From NCBI RefSeq assembly GCF_003050935.1, contig NZ_QAOX01000004.1:124001-188000 (forward strand): a stretch of 64,000 nt of DNA. The letters are read 5' to 3'. Made by a program: the position numbers and the translations under genes. Source of the DNA: Luteibacter sp. OK325 (GTDB lineage: Bacteria; Pseudomonadota; Gammaproteobacteria; Xanthomonadales; Rhodanobacteraceae). Positions 17,093 to 24,693 of this stretch are shown here, piece after piece. The notes beneath the pieces were generated by a model that worked only from the letters and a program-made list of their open reading frames with translations, was not told the DNA's origin and did not search any database. Numbering within the stretch: position 1 is the first letter of the stretch; each line of letters begins with the position of its first letter.

Positions 17093-18174
17093 GGGTGTCT
17101 CCGCAATCGGGAAAGAATGGCGACGCTGTCGCGAAACGCGTTGGCGTCGACGGGAGGCCGGAAAGCGAGCGCGACGTCGGCGGGGGCCTCGTCGAAACGT
17201 TCGGCCAGGCGAGCGTGGAGCGACTCGCCTTCGAGGTCGTCAGCACCAGGGTCCAGGCGCCGCGCGCGGGCAAGTACGCCAGCGCAGACACGTGCATGTA
17301 AACCGCGGCCACGGTCGCGCCGATAAAGGAACTCGCCCGCGGCCTGCACGTGCTCCACCAGCGCGCGGCGATCCGCGCGCCGGGTGTCCAGAAGCGGACC
17401 CAGACGTACGGCGCGCGACACGGCCCACGCCGCCAGCAACAGCGTAAACGCAAGCATGGCCGGCCAGCCACGCGTGAACAGCAGGCTCCAGATGCGATCG
17501 CCTTCCACACGGTAAACCAGCGCGGCAGATTGTTCGTGGTCGTCCAGATGCAGCACCCGCACGACGAGGCGGCGTGCCACGGGGTCTTCGATGCCGCGAC
17601 CGCTGAAGGGTTCCAGGGAGGGTACAAGGGTGATCGTGCCTTCGCCGTAGTGGAACGTCACCATCAGGTCGCCCTTGGTGTCGCTGATCCCATCGATGCG
17701 GGCGGCGGCGCGCAGCTTCACGCGCGTACCGCACCACTCGTAGGATTTCTCAGCTGCCTGCCCCTGCAGCTCCACGCAGCCGGGGCCTGCCGACGCGAGG
17801 CCAACCGCCTTGCCCAGGTTCTTCCAGAAAAAAGCGCGGGTCATCTCCGCTTCCGAACCCGTGCGCAGCACTACCCTGCCCCCGTCATCCGCGAGCGCAA
17901 GCAGGTCGACCGCGTCATCGCGATCCAGGTTGGCGGGATTCACGCCGAACACCACCAGCGACTCATCCCCCACGGGAATACCACTGACAGAATGGGCCGG
18001 AATACCCATGCCACGCATCGCGCGCTCCAGCGCGTAGAAGCGATCCGTGGCCGCCTTGCCGGAGGGCGGCACGTCGACATCGACTTCCTTGCGTTCGAAC
18101 GTGCTGAAGAACGCGCCGACGCACAGCAGCACGAGTGCCCCGATGGCCAGTGCCCATGCATTGCCCCTGCTCAT
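17089..18174 (-). CDS. DUF4350 domain membrane protein
   Basis: This 361-aa protein has an N-terminal membrane anchor (about residues 6-22), an external DUF4350 domain (about 30-235), a second membrane segment (about 250-270) and a cytoplasmic helical tail. The VVFGVNPANLDRDDAVDLLALADDGGRVV segment has the GATase-like layout reported for DUF4350. The ATG at 18174 is chosen because it overlaps the DUF4129 stop by 4 nt and begins the hydrophobic anchor. Proteins of this type are found beside MoxR/DUF58 pairs; the molecular role is unknown. Confidence 0.85.
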   Translation of the reverse strand: MSRGNAWALAIGALVLLCVGAFFSTFERKEVDVDVPPSGKAATDRFYALERAMRGMGIPAHSVSGIPVGDESLVVFGVNPANLDRDDAVDLLALADDGGRVVLRTGSEAEMTRAFFWKNLGKAVGLASAGPGCVELQGQAAEKSYEWCGTRVKLRAAARIDGISDTKGDLMVTFHYGEGTITLVPSLEPFSGRGIEDPVARRLVVRVLHLDDHEQSAALVYRVEGDRIWSLLFTRGWPAMLAFTLLLAAWAVSRAVRLGPLLDTRRADRRALVEHVQAAGEFLYRRDRGRGLHARVCAGVLARARRLDPGADDLEGESLHARLAERFDEAPADVALAFRPPVDANAFRDSVAILSRLRRHP

Positions 18175-19685
18175 GCGCGCTCCACCGGCCAGCCGCCGAG
18201 CAAGACGGCCAACTCCTCGTCGGAGGGATATCGATCCGCGTAGGCCGCGTACTGCCACGTGCGCACGATGCGAATGGCGCGACGACCGGCGTCGTCGTCA
18301 TCGAGGCGGCGCGCGCCGGCGATGGCGTCGGCCTCCGTGGCGTCCGGATGCACCGGTTCGTCCAGCCGCACGGCCATGCGCTCCACGGTGCCGCGATAAA
18401 GCAGGGCCAGCGCTTCGCGTCGCGAGCCCGACCGCCACAGGACGTGTACCTGCTCGCCGAAGCCCTTCGGCACGGCGACCTCCACGGCCGTTTCCTGCAC
18501 GGCGCTGGGCACGGTTGTGCGAGCCACCGCGGGATCGCCCCGGCGCGAGGGCCAGCGTCGCAGGGCGAACCATGCGAGCCAGGCGACCGCCGCCACCAAC
18601 AGCGCCAGGAGAAGGCCTTTCAATGCCAGGCCGACGCCGGCGAAGTCGCCTTGTTCGATCGACTTCTCGGGGGTGATTTCCTCGGGCTTGGGGGCCCTCG
18701 GGTGTTTCGGCACCCAGTGCCAGGCGCGTGTCTTGCCACCGAGCAAGGGATCGGCCAGCACCTTGGCCGAGACATCATTCATTCGCTGGTCGGCGCCCGG
18801 CTTTGGCACGGGGAATGCCGATTCCACGGACACCTTGACGGCATCGGGCTTGCCGCCACGCGGCGCGTCGGCGGCGTGCGCCGTCGACGTGGCGAAACAC
18901 GTGGCGATCAACAGAATCGCGGTGGTCGCGGTGGTCAGCAGACGGTTACGCAGGCGCCGGAACGCGAGGTCTACATCCCACGCTTCGAGTTCGGTGCGGC
19001 GGCCGAGATAGAGCGCGAAGCCACCCGTCGTGCACAACGGCTCCGCGACCGACATGCCAAGGTAGTAAGCCACGATGAGCGGCACCGAAAGCCAGTGCGG
19101 CATGGCGCGCAGAAATCCTGCATTGAACCAGTACGACTCCCACAACTCGGCGGGCACGAACATCGGCAGGAACAGCAACAGGCTCAGCGCCAGCACTAAC
19201 TCGAACATCGTGCAGGTCAGTGTCAGTCCCGTCCCGGGGCCCTCCACGCCTCGTCCGAACACACGCCAGCGCCGGGAACGCTCGCCGCGATCCAGTCCTT
19301 CGAGGTAAACGATGGGTTGCAACACGCAGCGGCGCGGATCGAACCGACGAATCGTCAACCACGCCGGCAGTCCCTTCAGCCCCCACGCAAGCGTACCGCG
19401 CAACGCGCCGCGCCAATCGGGCGCCTCCGCGAACACCGCACGCGACACCACATAGAGCGGGATACGCGCGAACACCGGCTTCAGCCACCACAGAAACAGC
19501 AATGGCAGCCACGGCTTGCCCAGCCACTGTTCCAGGGCGATGGCCATCGCCAGGAAGGGCAACGAAGCGATGAACCACGCCGTAAAGATCGGCCGCGCGT
19601 GGCGACGGAGCATCGCCGCGCCGAGGTCTACGGACTCGCGTGCGCTGCGCACGCGTAGCACCACGGAGATACGCTCAATCTCCAC
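18171..19685 (-). CDS. DUF4129 domain multi-spanning membrane protein
   Basis: This 504-aa protein begins with a GTG at 19685 preceded by GGGAGG at good spacing, and it overlaps the SpoIIM gene end by 11 nt. About five hydrophobic segments occupy residues 25-270, a periplasmic linker spans about 275-345, one more segment lies near 355-380, and a C-terminal DUF4129 region follows, containing LWRSGSRREALALLYRGTVERM and TWQYAAYADRYPSDEE. DUF4129 is common in MoxR/SpoIIM clusters and in transglutaminase-like loci. The function is unknown, and the tight coupling implies a shared membrane complex. Confidence 0.85.
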   Translation of the reverse strand: MEIERISVVLRVRSARESVDLGAAMLRRHARPIFTAWFIASLPFLAMAIALEQWLGKPWLPLLFLWWLKPVFARIPLYVVSRAVFAEAPDWRGALRGTLAWGLKGLPAWLTIRRFDPRRCVLQPIVYLEGLDRGERSRRWRVFGRGVEGPGTGLTLTCTMFELVLALSLLLFLPMFVPAELWESYWFNAGFLRAMPHWLSVPLIVAYYLGMSVAEPLCTTGGFALYLGRRTELEAWDVDLAFRRLRNRLLTTATTAILLIATCFATSTAHAADAPRGGKPDAVKVSVESAFPVPKPGADQRMNDVSAKVLADPLLGGKTRAWHWVPKHPRAPKPEEITPEKSIEQGDFAGVGLALKGLLLALLVAAVAWLAWFALRRWPSRRGDPAVARTTVPSAVQETAVEVAVPKGFGEQVHVLWRSGSRREALALLYRGTVERMAVRLDEPVHPDATEADAIAGARRLDDDDAGRRAIRIVRTWQYAAYADRYPSDEELAVLLGGWPVERA

Positions 19686-20652
19686 TGCGCCTCCCGCGGC
19701 CGCCGAACATCAGCCAGACAATCACCAGCAACCAAAGCAGCGCGGCGCTGCCGAACTTCACCACGTCCGGGAAGGCAGCCACGGACGACCAGAAGGCCTC
19801 GATGAACGCGGCGATCACCAGCATCAGGAAGGCGCCAAGCACCAGCTGTGCACCGACACCGCCCGCCTCGCGCAGGGCATCGCCGCGGCGCATTCGACCG
19901 GGCGCCAGCAGCGTATAACCCAGGCGCAGGCCTGCGCCTCCGGCGATGACGATGGCCGTCAGTTCAAACGACGAATGCGCGGCGACGAAGCGCCAGAACG
20001 GACCGCCATATCCGATGGCGTCCAGGTGGCCGGCGATACCGCCGAACATGATCCCGTTGGTCACCAACACGTAGATCGCGCCAATGCCAAAGAACAGGCC
20101 TGCCGCGAATGTGCGGAAGGCGATACCGACGTTGTTGAGCACGTAGAAGCCGAACATCGCCACGTCCGTGCCGCTGGTACGGCCGATCTTGTCCCGCGCG
20201 GGGTTGTACATCTGCTCGAAGCGATCCAGTGCCTGTCCGCTGAAAATCATGCTGGCCACATCGGGCCGGAAGTGGATCATCACCAGGCACGCTATGGTCG
20301 GCACGTACAGCAGCGCCGCGGCAATGGCCATGGCCTTCCACTCGCGGCGGACAAGGCGTGGAAATCCCGCCACGATGAACTCGCCGACGCGGTGCCAGCG
20401 CGGCGCAGGCGGGCGGTAAAGCAGGCGATGGCCCTGGTCGACGATACGCTGCAAACGGTCGGTCACTTCGTGGCTGTAGCCGCGTGCGCGAGCCATGGCC
20501 AGGTGCTGGCAGATGCGCCGGTACTGACTGGGAAAATCCAGCCCTCGCTCGGCCAGGGCCGACGACCACGCCTTGCGACCGCTACCGCGCATCCAGCCCT
20601 CTACTTCCGACCACCCCGCATCGTGCAGGGCCACGAACCGCTCCTGCTTCAT
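19675..20652 (-). CDS. Stage II sporulation protein M (SpoIIM)-like membrane protein
   Basis: This 325-aa protein has a charged cytoplasmic N-terminus (1-100) followed by about six membrane segments. It belongs to the SpoIIM/YdcO-like family (segments FGFYVLNNVGIAFRTFAAG and IAAHSSFELTAIVIAGGAGL-like). In non-sporulating bacteria these proteins occur with RDD and MoxR genes and have no known sporulation role. The ATG at 20652 overlaps the stop of the preceding RDD gene by 4 nt. No catalytic residues are apparent. Confidence 0.88.
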   Translation of the reverse strand: MKQERFVALHDAGWSEVEGWMRGSGRKAWSSALAERGLDFPSQYRRICQHLAMARARGYSHEVTDRLQRIVDQGHRLLYRPPAPRWHRVGEFIVAGFPRLVRREWKAMAIAAALLYVPTIACLVMIHFRPDVASMIFSGQALDRFEQMYNPARDKIGRTSGTDVAMFGFYVLNNVGIAFRTFAAGLFFGIGAIYVLVTNGIMFGGIAGHLDAIGYGGPFWRFVAAHSSFELTAIVIAGGAGLRLGYTLLAPGRMRRGDALREAGGVGAQLVLGAFLMLVIAAFIEAFWSSVAAFPDVVKFGSAALLWLLVIVWLMFGGRGRRSGD

Positions 20653-21329
20653 GTGCGCCCCAGCAACCAGTTGGCGTGCGCCAGCAACTTGCGCAGTCCC
20701 GCATTGCCCATTCGGCCGGTGAGCGGTTCCAGCAGATCGCCCAGTTCGCGCTGCCGTGCTTCGTGCAGGTTGCGGCCGCGCTCGGCGAAGGCCACGAGCG
20801 CCTCCTGTTCTTCCAGGCGCAGCGGCGTGGACGGCGGCTCGGGTGCCTCGTTCGGCACCTGGGCCAGGGCACCACGCTGCAGCACGTGGACCACCATCGT
20901 ACCGGCGACGATATCCCCGATGCGGCGACTGTGAGGATCGATCAGGCAACAGACCAGGCCGATGCCGTAAATGCCCGGCAGGCCATCGACCGTACGCAGC
21001 AGGTTGCGAATGACCGAGGGCAGCAAGGTCACGGGCGTGCCGTCGGCATTGACCACGCGCAGGTTCATCACGCGCTTGCCCACCGTCTGCCCATCCATCC
21101 AGACCTCGCAAACGACGCCGTAGATCCAGTACGCCGCGAACAGCACGAGCATGCCGATACCGGCGCCAGCCGCACCCAGCATGCCGAGCACGGCCAGCAG
21201 GAGGCACGCCGCCACCGCACGCAGCCCGAAGTCGATAAGCCATGCATGCGCACGCACCGTCGCCCCGGCTGCGTGCAAGCGGAGCGAGACACCTTCAGGC
21301 GTCTCGATCTGGCGAACCGTATCGAGCAT
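20649..21329 (-). CDS. RDD-family membrane protein with C-terminal cytoplasmic extension
   Basis: This 226-aa protein carries an RDD domain (about 25-150: AHAWLIDFGLRA, two to three membrane segments, DGQTVGKRVMNLRVV, DIVAGTMVVHV) followed by a helical cytoplasmic tail of about 75 residues that the two neighbouring RDD proteins lack. RDD proteins are small membrane proteins; some act as transporters, but the role here is unknown. The start at 21329 overlaps the stop of the next RDD gene by one base (TGATG). Confidence 0.85.
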   Translation of the reverse strand: MLDTVRQIETPEGVSLRLHAAGATVRAHAWLIDFGLRAVAACLLLAVLGMLGAAGAGIGMLVLFAAYWIYGVVCEVWMDGQTVGKRVMNLRVVNADGTPVTLLPSVIRNLLRTVDGLPGIYGIGLVCCLIDPHSRRIGDIVAGTMVVHVLQRGALAQVPNEAPEPPSTPLRLEEQEALVAFAERGRNLHEARQRELGDLLEPLTGRMGNAGLRKLLAHANWLLGRT

Positions 21330-21820
21330 CAGGCGTCGACGACAATGGTGCCGGCGACGTAGTCGTGGCCGCAGCGGCGCTCGCTGGCGAAGATGACGCA
21401 GGCATCGATCAACGCCACGACCGCGCCCACCTTGGGAATCACCGTCACCGCGGTAAGCGGCAACCAACGCAGGAGCACGATGCGCCACAGCGGAGCTGGC
21501 GAACCATCGGCCATGACGACCTTGGTGCCGACGATTTTCTTGCCCAGTGTCTGGCCGTTTTTGCTTAGCAGCACCAGGTTGATGATGCCGAGCACGAGCA
21601 TGAAGCCAAAGCCAAGCACGGCCGCAATGGGCGTCATGCCTCCGCTCTTCATGGAATAGGTCCAGGGAGCGAGGCAGATGGTGCTGAAAATGCCGTCGAG
21701 GAAGGCCGCGCCGAAGCGCTGGCCGCGCGTGGCCTTGGCACGTTCGAGACTGGCTGGGCTGACAACGAAGGTTTCGAGCTCTGCCTGGGGTGCGGCGTAC
21801 GGATTGCTGTCCATGTGCAT
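21329..21820 (-). CDS. RDD-family membrane protein
   Basis: This 163-aa protein begins MHMDSNPYAAPQAELE, a short Pro/Ala-rich head shared with the next gene, then has an RDD domain (RGQRFGAAFLDGI, membrane segments, NGQTLGKKIVGTKVV, GHDYVAGTIVV). The ATG at 21820 follows AGGAC at about 5 nt; the ATG at 21814 is an alternative. It and the neighbouring RDD gene are evident tandem duplicates. Confidence 0.88.
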   Translation of the reverse strand: MHMDSNPYAAPQAELETFVVSPASLERAKATRGQRFGAAFLDGIFSTICLAPWTYSMKSGGMTPIAAVLGFGFMLVLGIINLVLLSKNGQTLGKKIVGTKVVMADGSPAPLWRIVLLRWLPLTAVTVIPKVGAVVALIDACVIFASERRCGHDYVAGTIVVDA

Positions 21821-21840
21821 GTGTCCTGCCGGGTGGGGAA

Positions 21841-22347
21841 TCAGGTGTGGACGACGATCGTGTCGGCCATGTAATCGTGTATGCAGCGCCGCTCTTCGCC
21901 GAAGATCACCAGCATGTCCACAAGGGAAAAAATTACCCCGACAAAGGGGACGAAGGCGATGACGCGCACCAGGAAGATCCGCAGTACCAGGATGCGCCAC
22001 AGGTCGCATCGGCTACCGTCCGTGCGGACGATCGCGATACCCATCGCGCGCTTGCCCAGGGTCTGACCGAAACGGGAAAGCAGAACGATATTGCCGATGA
22101 GCAATGCCAGGCCGAAGATGCCGAAGACGATGACGCCCGGAAGCGCGGGGACCAACCCCTTTCCGACACCACGGCCCAGACCCGCAGCCAGTGCGGTGAC
22201 CAGCACGAGCGCGAACAGGATGACGCTATCGATAAGCACGGCGCCAAGGCGCGACCCACGCGTGGCCTTGTTCGATCGCAGATCCGCCGGCAGGCGCGGC
22301 GGCAGCTCCAGCTCCGCCTGCGGAGCGGCGTAGAAATTGTCGGTCAT
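21841..22347 (-). CDS. RDD-family membrane protein, first gene of the MoxR cluster
   Basis: This 168-aa protein begins MTDNFYAAPQAELE and carries an RDD domain (RGSRLGAVLIDSV, membrane segments, FGQTLGKRAMGIAIV, IHDYMADTIVV). AAGGGA lies just before the ATG. It is about 20 nt upstream of its duplicate and is the first gene of the eight-gene operon, so the operon promoter should lie in 22348-22435. Confidence 0.88.
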   Translation of the reverse strand: MTDNFYAAPQAELELPPRLPADLRSNKATRGSRLGAVLIDSVILFALVLVTALAAGLGRGVGKGLVPALPGVIVFGIFGLALLIGNIVLLSRFGQTLGKRAMGIAIVRTDGSRCDLWRILVLRIFLVRVIAFVPFVGVIFSLVDMLVIFGEERRCIHDYMADTIVVHT

Positions 22348-22435
22348 TCCCTTTAACCCCCTGAGCGCCCCCCGGCGCCGAGGCGAGTATAGGCACGGCA
22401 CAGGCCGGCCGCAAAGAGGGGGCACCGACCCGTGG

Positions 22436-22990
22436 TCAGGAGGCGTACGGTCGCGTGGACGACCCCAGCTCGTGCTGGAGCCTGTTTGCGAATGCCTCTA
22501 ACTTTGCCGGATCGGCCTTGAATACCAAAATGCCGAACAAGTCATCCAGATCGTAAATGTCACGATCGGGGTCAAAGGTGAAAGCGCCACGCGAGCGGAC
22601 GATTCGCTGGCTATCGTAGGTCGCCTGCTTTTCGCCAAGGATGATAACGATCAGCCGAGAGTAGATACCGTCGAGGCCATGCGCGAAGAGCTTCTCCTGC
22701 GTCTCGACGATCTTGTCAGTAGTCCCCGAGATGGTGACCTGAATCGCACAAGCCTCCGCCGATGAGCCAAGGCCGACGGCAGGGAAGCTCGTCTCCAGGT
22801 TCAGATTGACGAGGTCCGTATAGCCGAAAACGATCGCCGTGATATCCCTGGCCAGTGCCTCGTCGAAGATGGCAACGTCCAGCAGTCCAGCCTGCGAGTA
22901 GATCTCTACGTAATGCTTGTACGCGGCCACATAGGTCGCAAGGCGACCAGCGAGCGCCTGATTCGAATCGTTCAAGACCAGACGCTCCAT
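22436..22990 (-). CDS. Stand-alone SMEK-domain protein
   Basis: This 184-aa protein consists almost entirely of a SMEK-type domain, normally the N-terminal module of larger defence-associated proteins (for example ABC-three-component systems). Matching points are an N-terminal helical part, VFGYTDLVNLNLE (54-66), AIQVTIS (82-88) followed by a DKIVETQEKLF helix, LIVIILGEKQ, and a final IYDLDDLFGILVFKADPAKLE. Relatives usually carry an Asp-rich turn (PAIDLGD) before the QVT strand, where this one reads PAVGLGS, so a nuclease-like site may be lost. The start at 22990 is uncertain, and an in-frame start at 23089 is possible. No effector domain or partner gene is adjacent. Confidence 0.6.
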   Translation of the reverse strand: MERLVLNDSNQALAGRLATYVAAYKHYVEIYSQAGLLDVAIFDEALARDITAIVFGYTDLVNLNLETSFPAVGLGSSAEACAIQVTISGTTDKIVETQEKLFAHGLDGIYSRLIVIILGEKQATYDSQRIVRSRGAFTFDPDRDIYDLDDLFGILVFKADPAKLEAFANRLQHELGSSTRPYAS

Positions 22991-23218
22991 GGGGTGCTCT
23001 TCATGCACGACATGGTGTTGCAGCTGCGGTATCGCGTCAATGCGAATCCCCGTGAACGATGCCAGGCCATGGGCTTCGCGGCCAGCCATGCTGGAACTGG
23101 ATAGGTCTTAGCCAGAACCGACGGCTACCGGGCCTGTGGGGCCGGGAGGATAGTCACTCCATCGGAACGGAGCTCTGAATTCGTGTCCTCCTCTCTCGTC
23201 TGCCTCAGGAATACCGTC

Positions 23219-24097
23219 ATGTCCAAGAAAGTACTGATCACGGGTGCCACCGGTGACACCGGCCGTGCCGCGGTCCGCGAAGCCCTGGCCCTCGGCCTGG
23301 AAGTCCGCGCCATGGTCCGCCGCCACGATGACCGCTCCGCTGCGCTTGCTGCCCTGGGCGCGGAAGTCGTCCTCGGCGACCTGCAGGAGGTAAACACCCT
23401 GCGCGATGCCATGCGGGGTATCGAGTCGGCCTACTTCGTCTATCCGGTGGCACCGGGCCTTCTTGCCGCCACGGTCAATTTCGCTCAAGCGGCGAAGGAG
23501 ACCGGCGTGAAGACGATCATCAACCTGTCTCAGCGCTCGGCCGACCGTGAGTCCAGCAGCAACTCTTGCCGCGACACCTACATCTCGGAAGAGGTCTTTA
23601 ACTGGTCCGGCGTGCCGGTAGTGCACCTGCGTCCGACTTACTTCCTCGAATGGCTGCTCTATCCCTGGCAGCTGCCGTACCTGCAGAAAGGCATCCTGCG
23701 CATGCCGGTCGGCAAGGGTCGCCACTCGCCGATCGCCGCAGACGACCAGGGACGCGCCATTGCCGCCCTGCTGAAGAACGCGGATGGCTATATCGGCAAG
23801 ATCGTTCCGCTCTCTGGCCCGACTGAGATGGACCATGAGCAAATGGCTTCGGAACTGACCGAAGCACTCGGACGCAAGATCGTCTTCCAGGATCTTCCGG
23901 TCGGGGAGTACGCCGAATCGCTGACCGCGATGGGTGTACCGGCATACATCGTCCAGCATCTCAGCGGCGCCATGGTCGACTACCAGCACGGTCACATGGC
24001 CGGTGCCGACAACAACGTCGAGCAGATCACCGGCCGCCGTTCAATGACCGTAGGCGAGTTCGCTCGCTTGCATGCCGACCAGATCAACGGCAACTGA
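23219..24097 (+). CDS. NmrA-like NAD(P)-binding reductase/regulator (atypical SDR)
   Basis: This 292-aa cytoplasmic protein has an N-terminal Rossmann motif GATGDTG (9-15), and MVRRHDD at the end of strand 2 suggests NADP preference. It lacks the usual SDR YxxxK, as in NmrA/QOR2-type proteins (NINLSQRS-like strand, VVHLRPTYFLEW). Such proteins bind or reduce quinones or act as redox sensors. AGGA lies eight bases before the ATG. The carbonic anhydrase gene follows 31 nt downstream, so the two may be co-transcribed. Confidence 0.82.
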   Translation: MSKKVLITGATGDTGRAAVREALALGLEVRAMVRRHDDRSAALAALGAEVVLGDLQEVNTLRDAMRGIESAYFVYPVAPGLLAATVNFAQAAKETGVKTIINLSQRSADRESSSNSCRDTYISEEVFNWSGVPVVHLRPTYFLEWLLYPWQLPYLQKGILRMPVGKGRHSPIAADDQGRAIAALLKNADGYIGKIVPLSGPTEMDHEQMASELTEALGRKIVFQDLPVGEYAESLTAMGVPAYIVQHLSGAMVDYQHGHMAGADNNVEQITGRRSMTVGEFARLHADQINGN

Positions 24098-24128
24098 TCT
24101 CCACCCCCATCATCGCTTCGAGGTAGTT

Positions 24129-24656
24129 ATGGACGTCATCACCCAGTTCGTTCAACGCAACGCCGAATTCGCCCAGCACGGTTTCCACGAAGAGCTGAAG
24201 ATCATCCCGACGCTGAAGACGCTGATCCTCGGTTGCGTCGACCCACGCGTCGATCCCATGGACATACTGAAGCTCGAACCGGGCGAAGCGGCGATCATCC
24301 GCAACGTCGGCGGCCGCGTGAACCCGTCGCTGTTCGAGACCATGAAGATCCTGAGCACGGTATCCAAAGCAGGCGGCGTGGAAGTGGGCAAGGACTGGAA
24401 CCTGGTCGTTCTCCAGCACACCCAGTGCGGCATCAACGGTTGCTATCACAACGCGCCGGAACTGCTCGCACCGTACATGGGCGTGCCACTGGAACAGCTC
24501 GATACGCTGGCGATCACCGATCCGTACAAGGCGGTTGCCATCGATGTCGCCGCGCTGAGGGCCCACCCGGTACTGGGCAAGAACTTCACCATCTCGGGTC
24601 TCGTGTACGACGTGACTACCGGCCTCATCGAGACGATCGTTCCGCCGGAAGCCTGA
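24129..24656 (+). CDS. Beta-class carbonic anhydrase-like protein
   Basis: This 175-aa protein has beta-carbonic-anhydrase zinc ligands: C36 and D38/R40 in GCVDPRVDP, then H97 and C100 in QHTQCGI. Beta-CAs interconvert CO2 and bicarbonate. The protein is somewhat short but complete around the active site. Start: GAGG upstream of the ATG. It ends 37 nt from the convergent P1B ATPase gene. Placement next to a zinc locus may be coincidental since it is on the opposite strand. Confidence 0.85.
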   Translation: MDVITQFVQRNAEFAQHGFHEELKIIPTLKTLILGCVDPRVDPMDILKLEPGEAAIIRNVGGRVNPSLFETMKILSTVSKAGGVEVGKDWNLVVLQHTQCGINGCYHNAPELLAPYMGVPLEQLDTLAITDPYKAVAIDVAALRAHPVLGKNFTISGLVYDVTTGLIETIVPPEA

Positions 24657-24693
24657 GGCTCGTCCTCAGCATTCAGCACCATCGCCCCTACCC

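Noticed and set aside
24653-24669. Small hairpin (CTGAGG/CCTCAG) between the convergent carbonic anhydrase and P1B ATPase genes
   Set aside because: Only six base pairs, overlapping the stop codon and without a T-tract; too weak to call a terminator.
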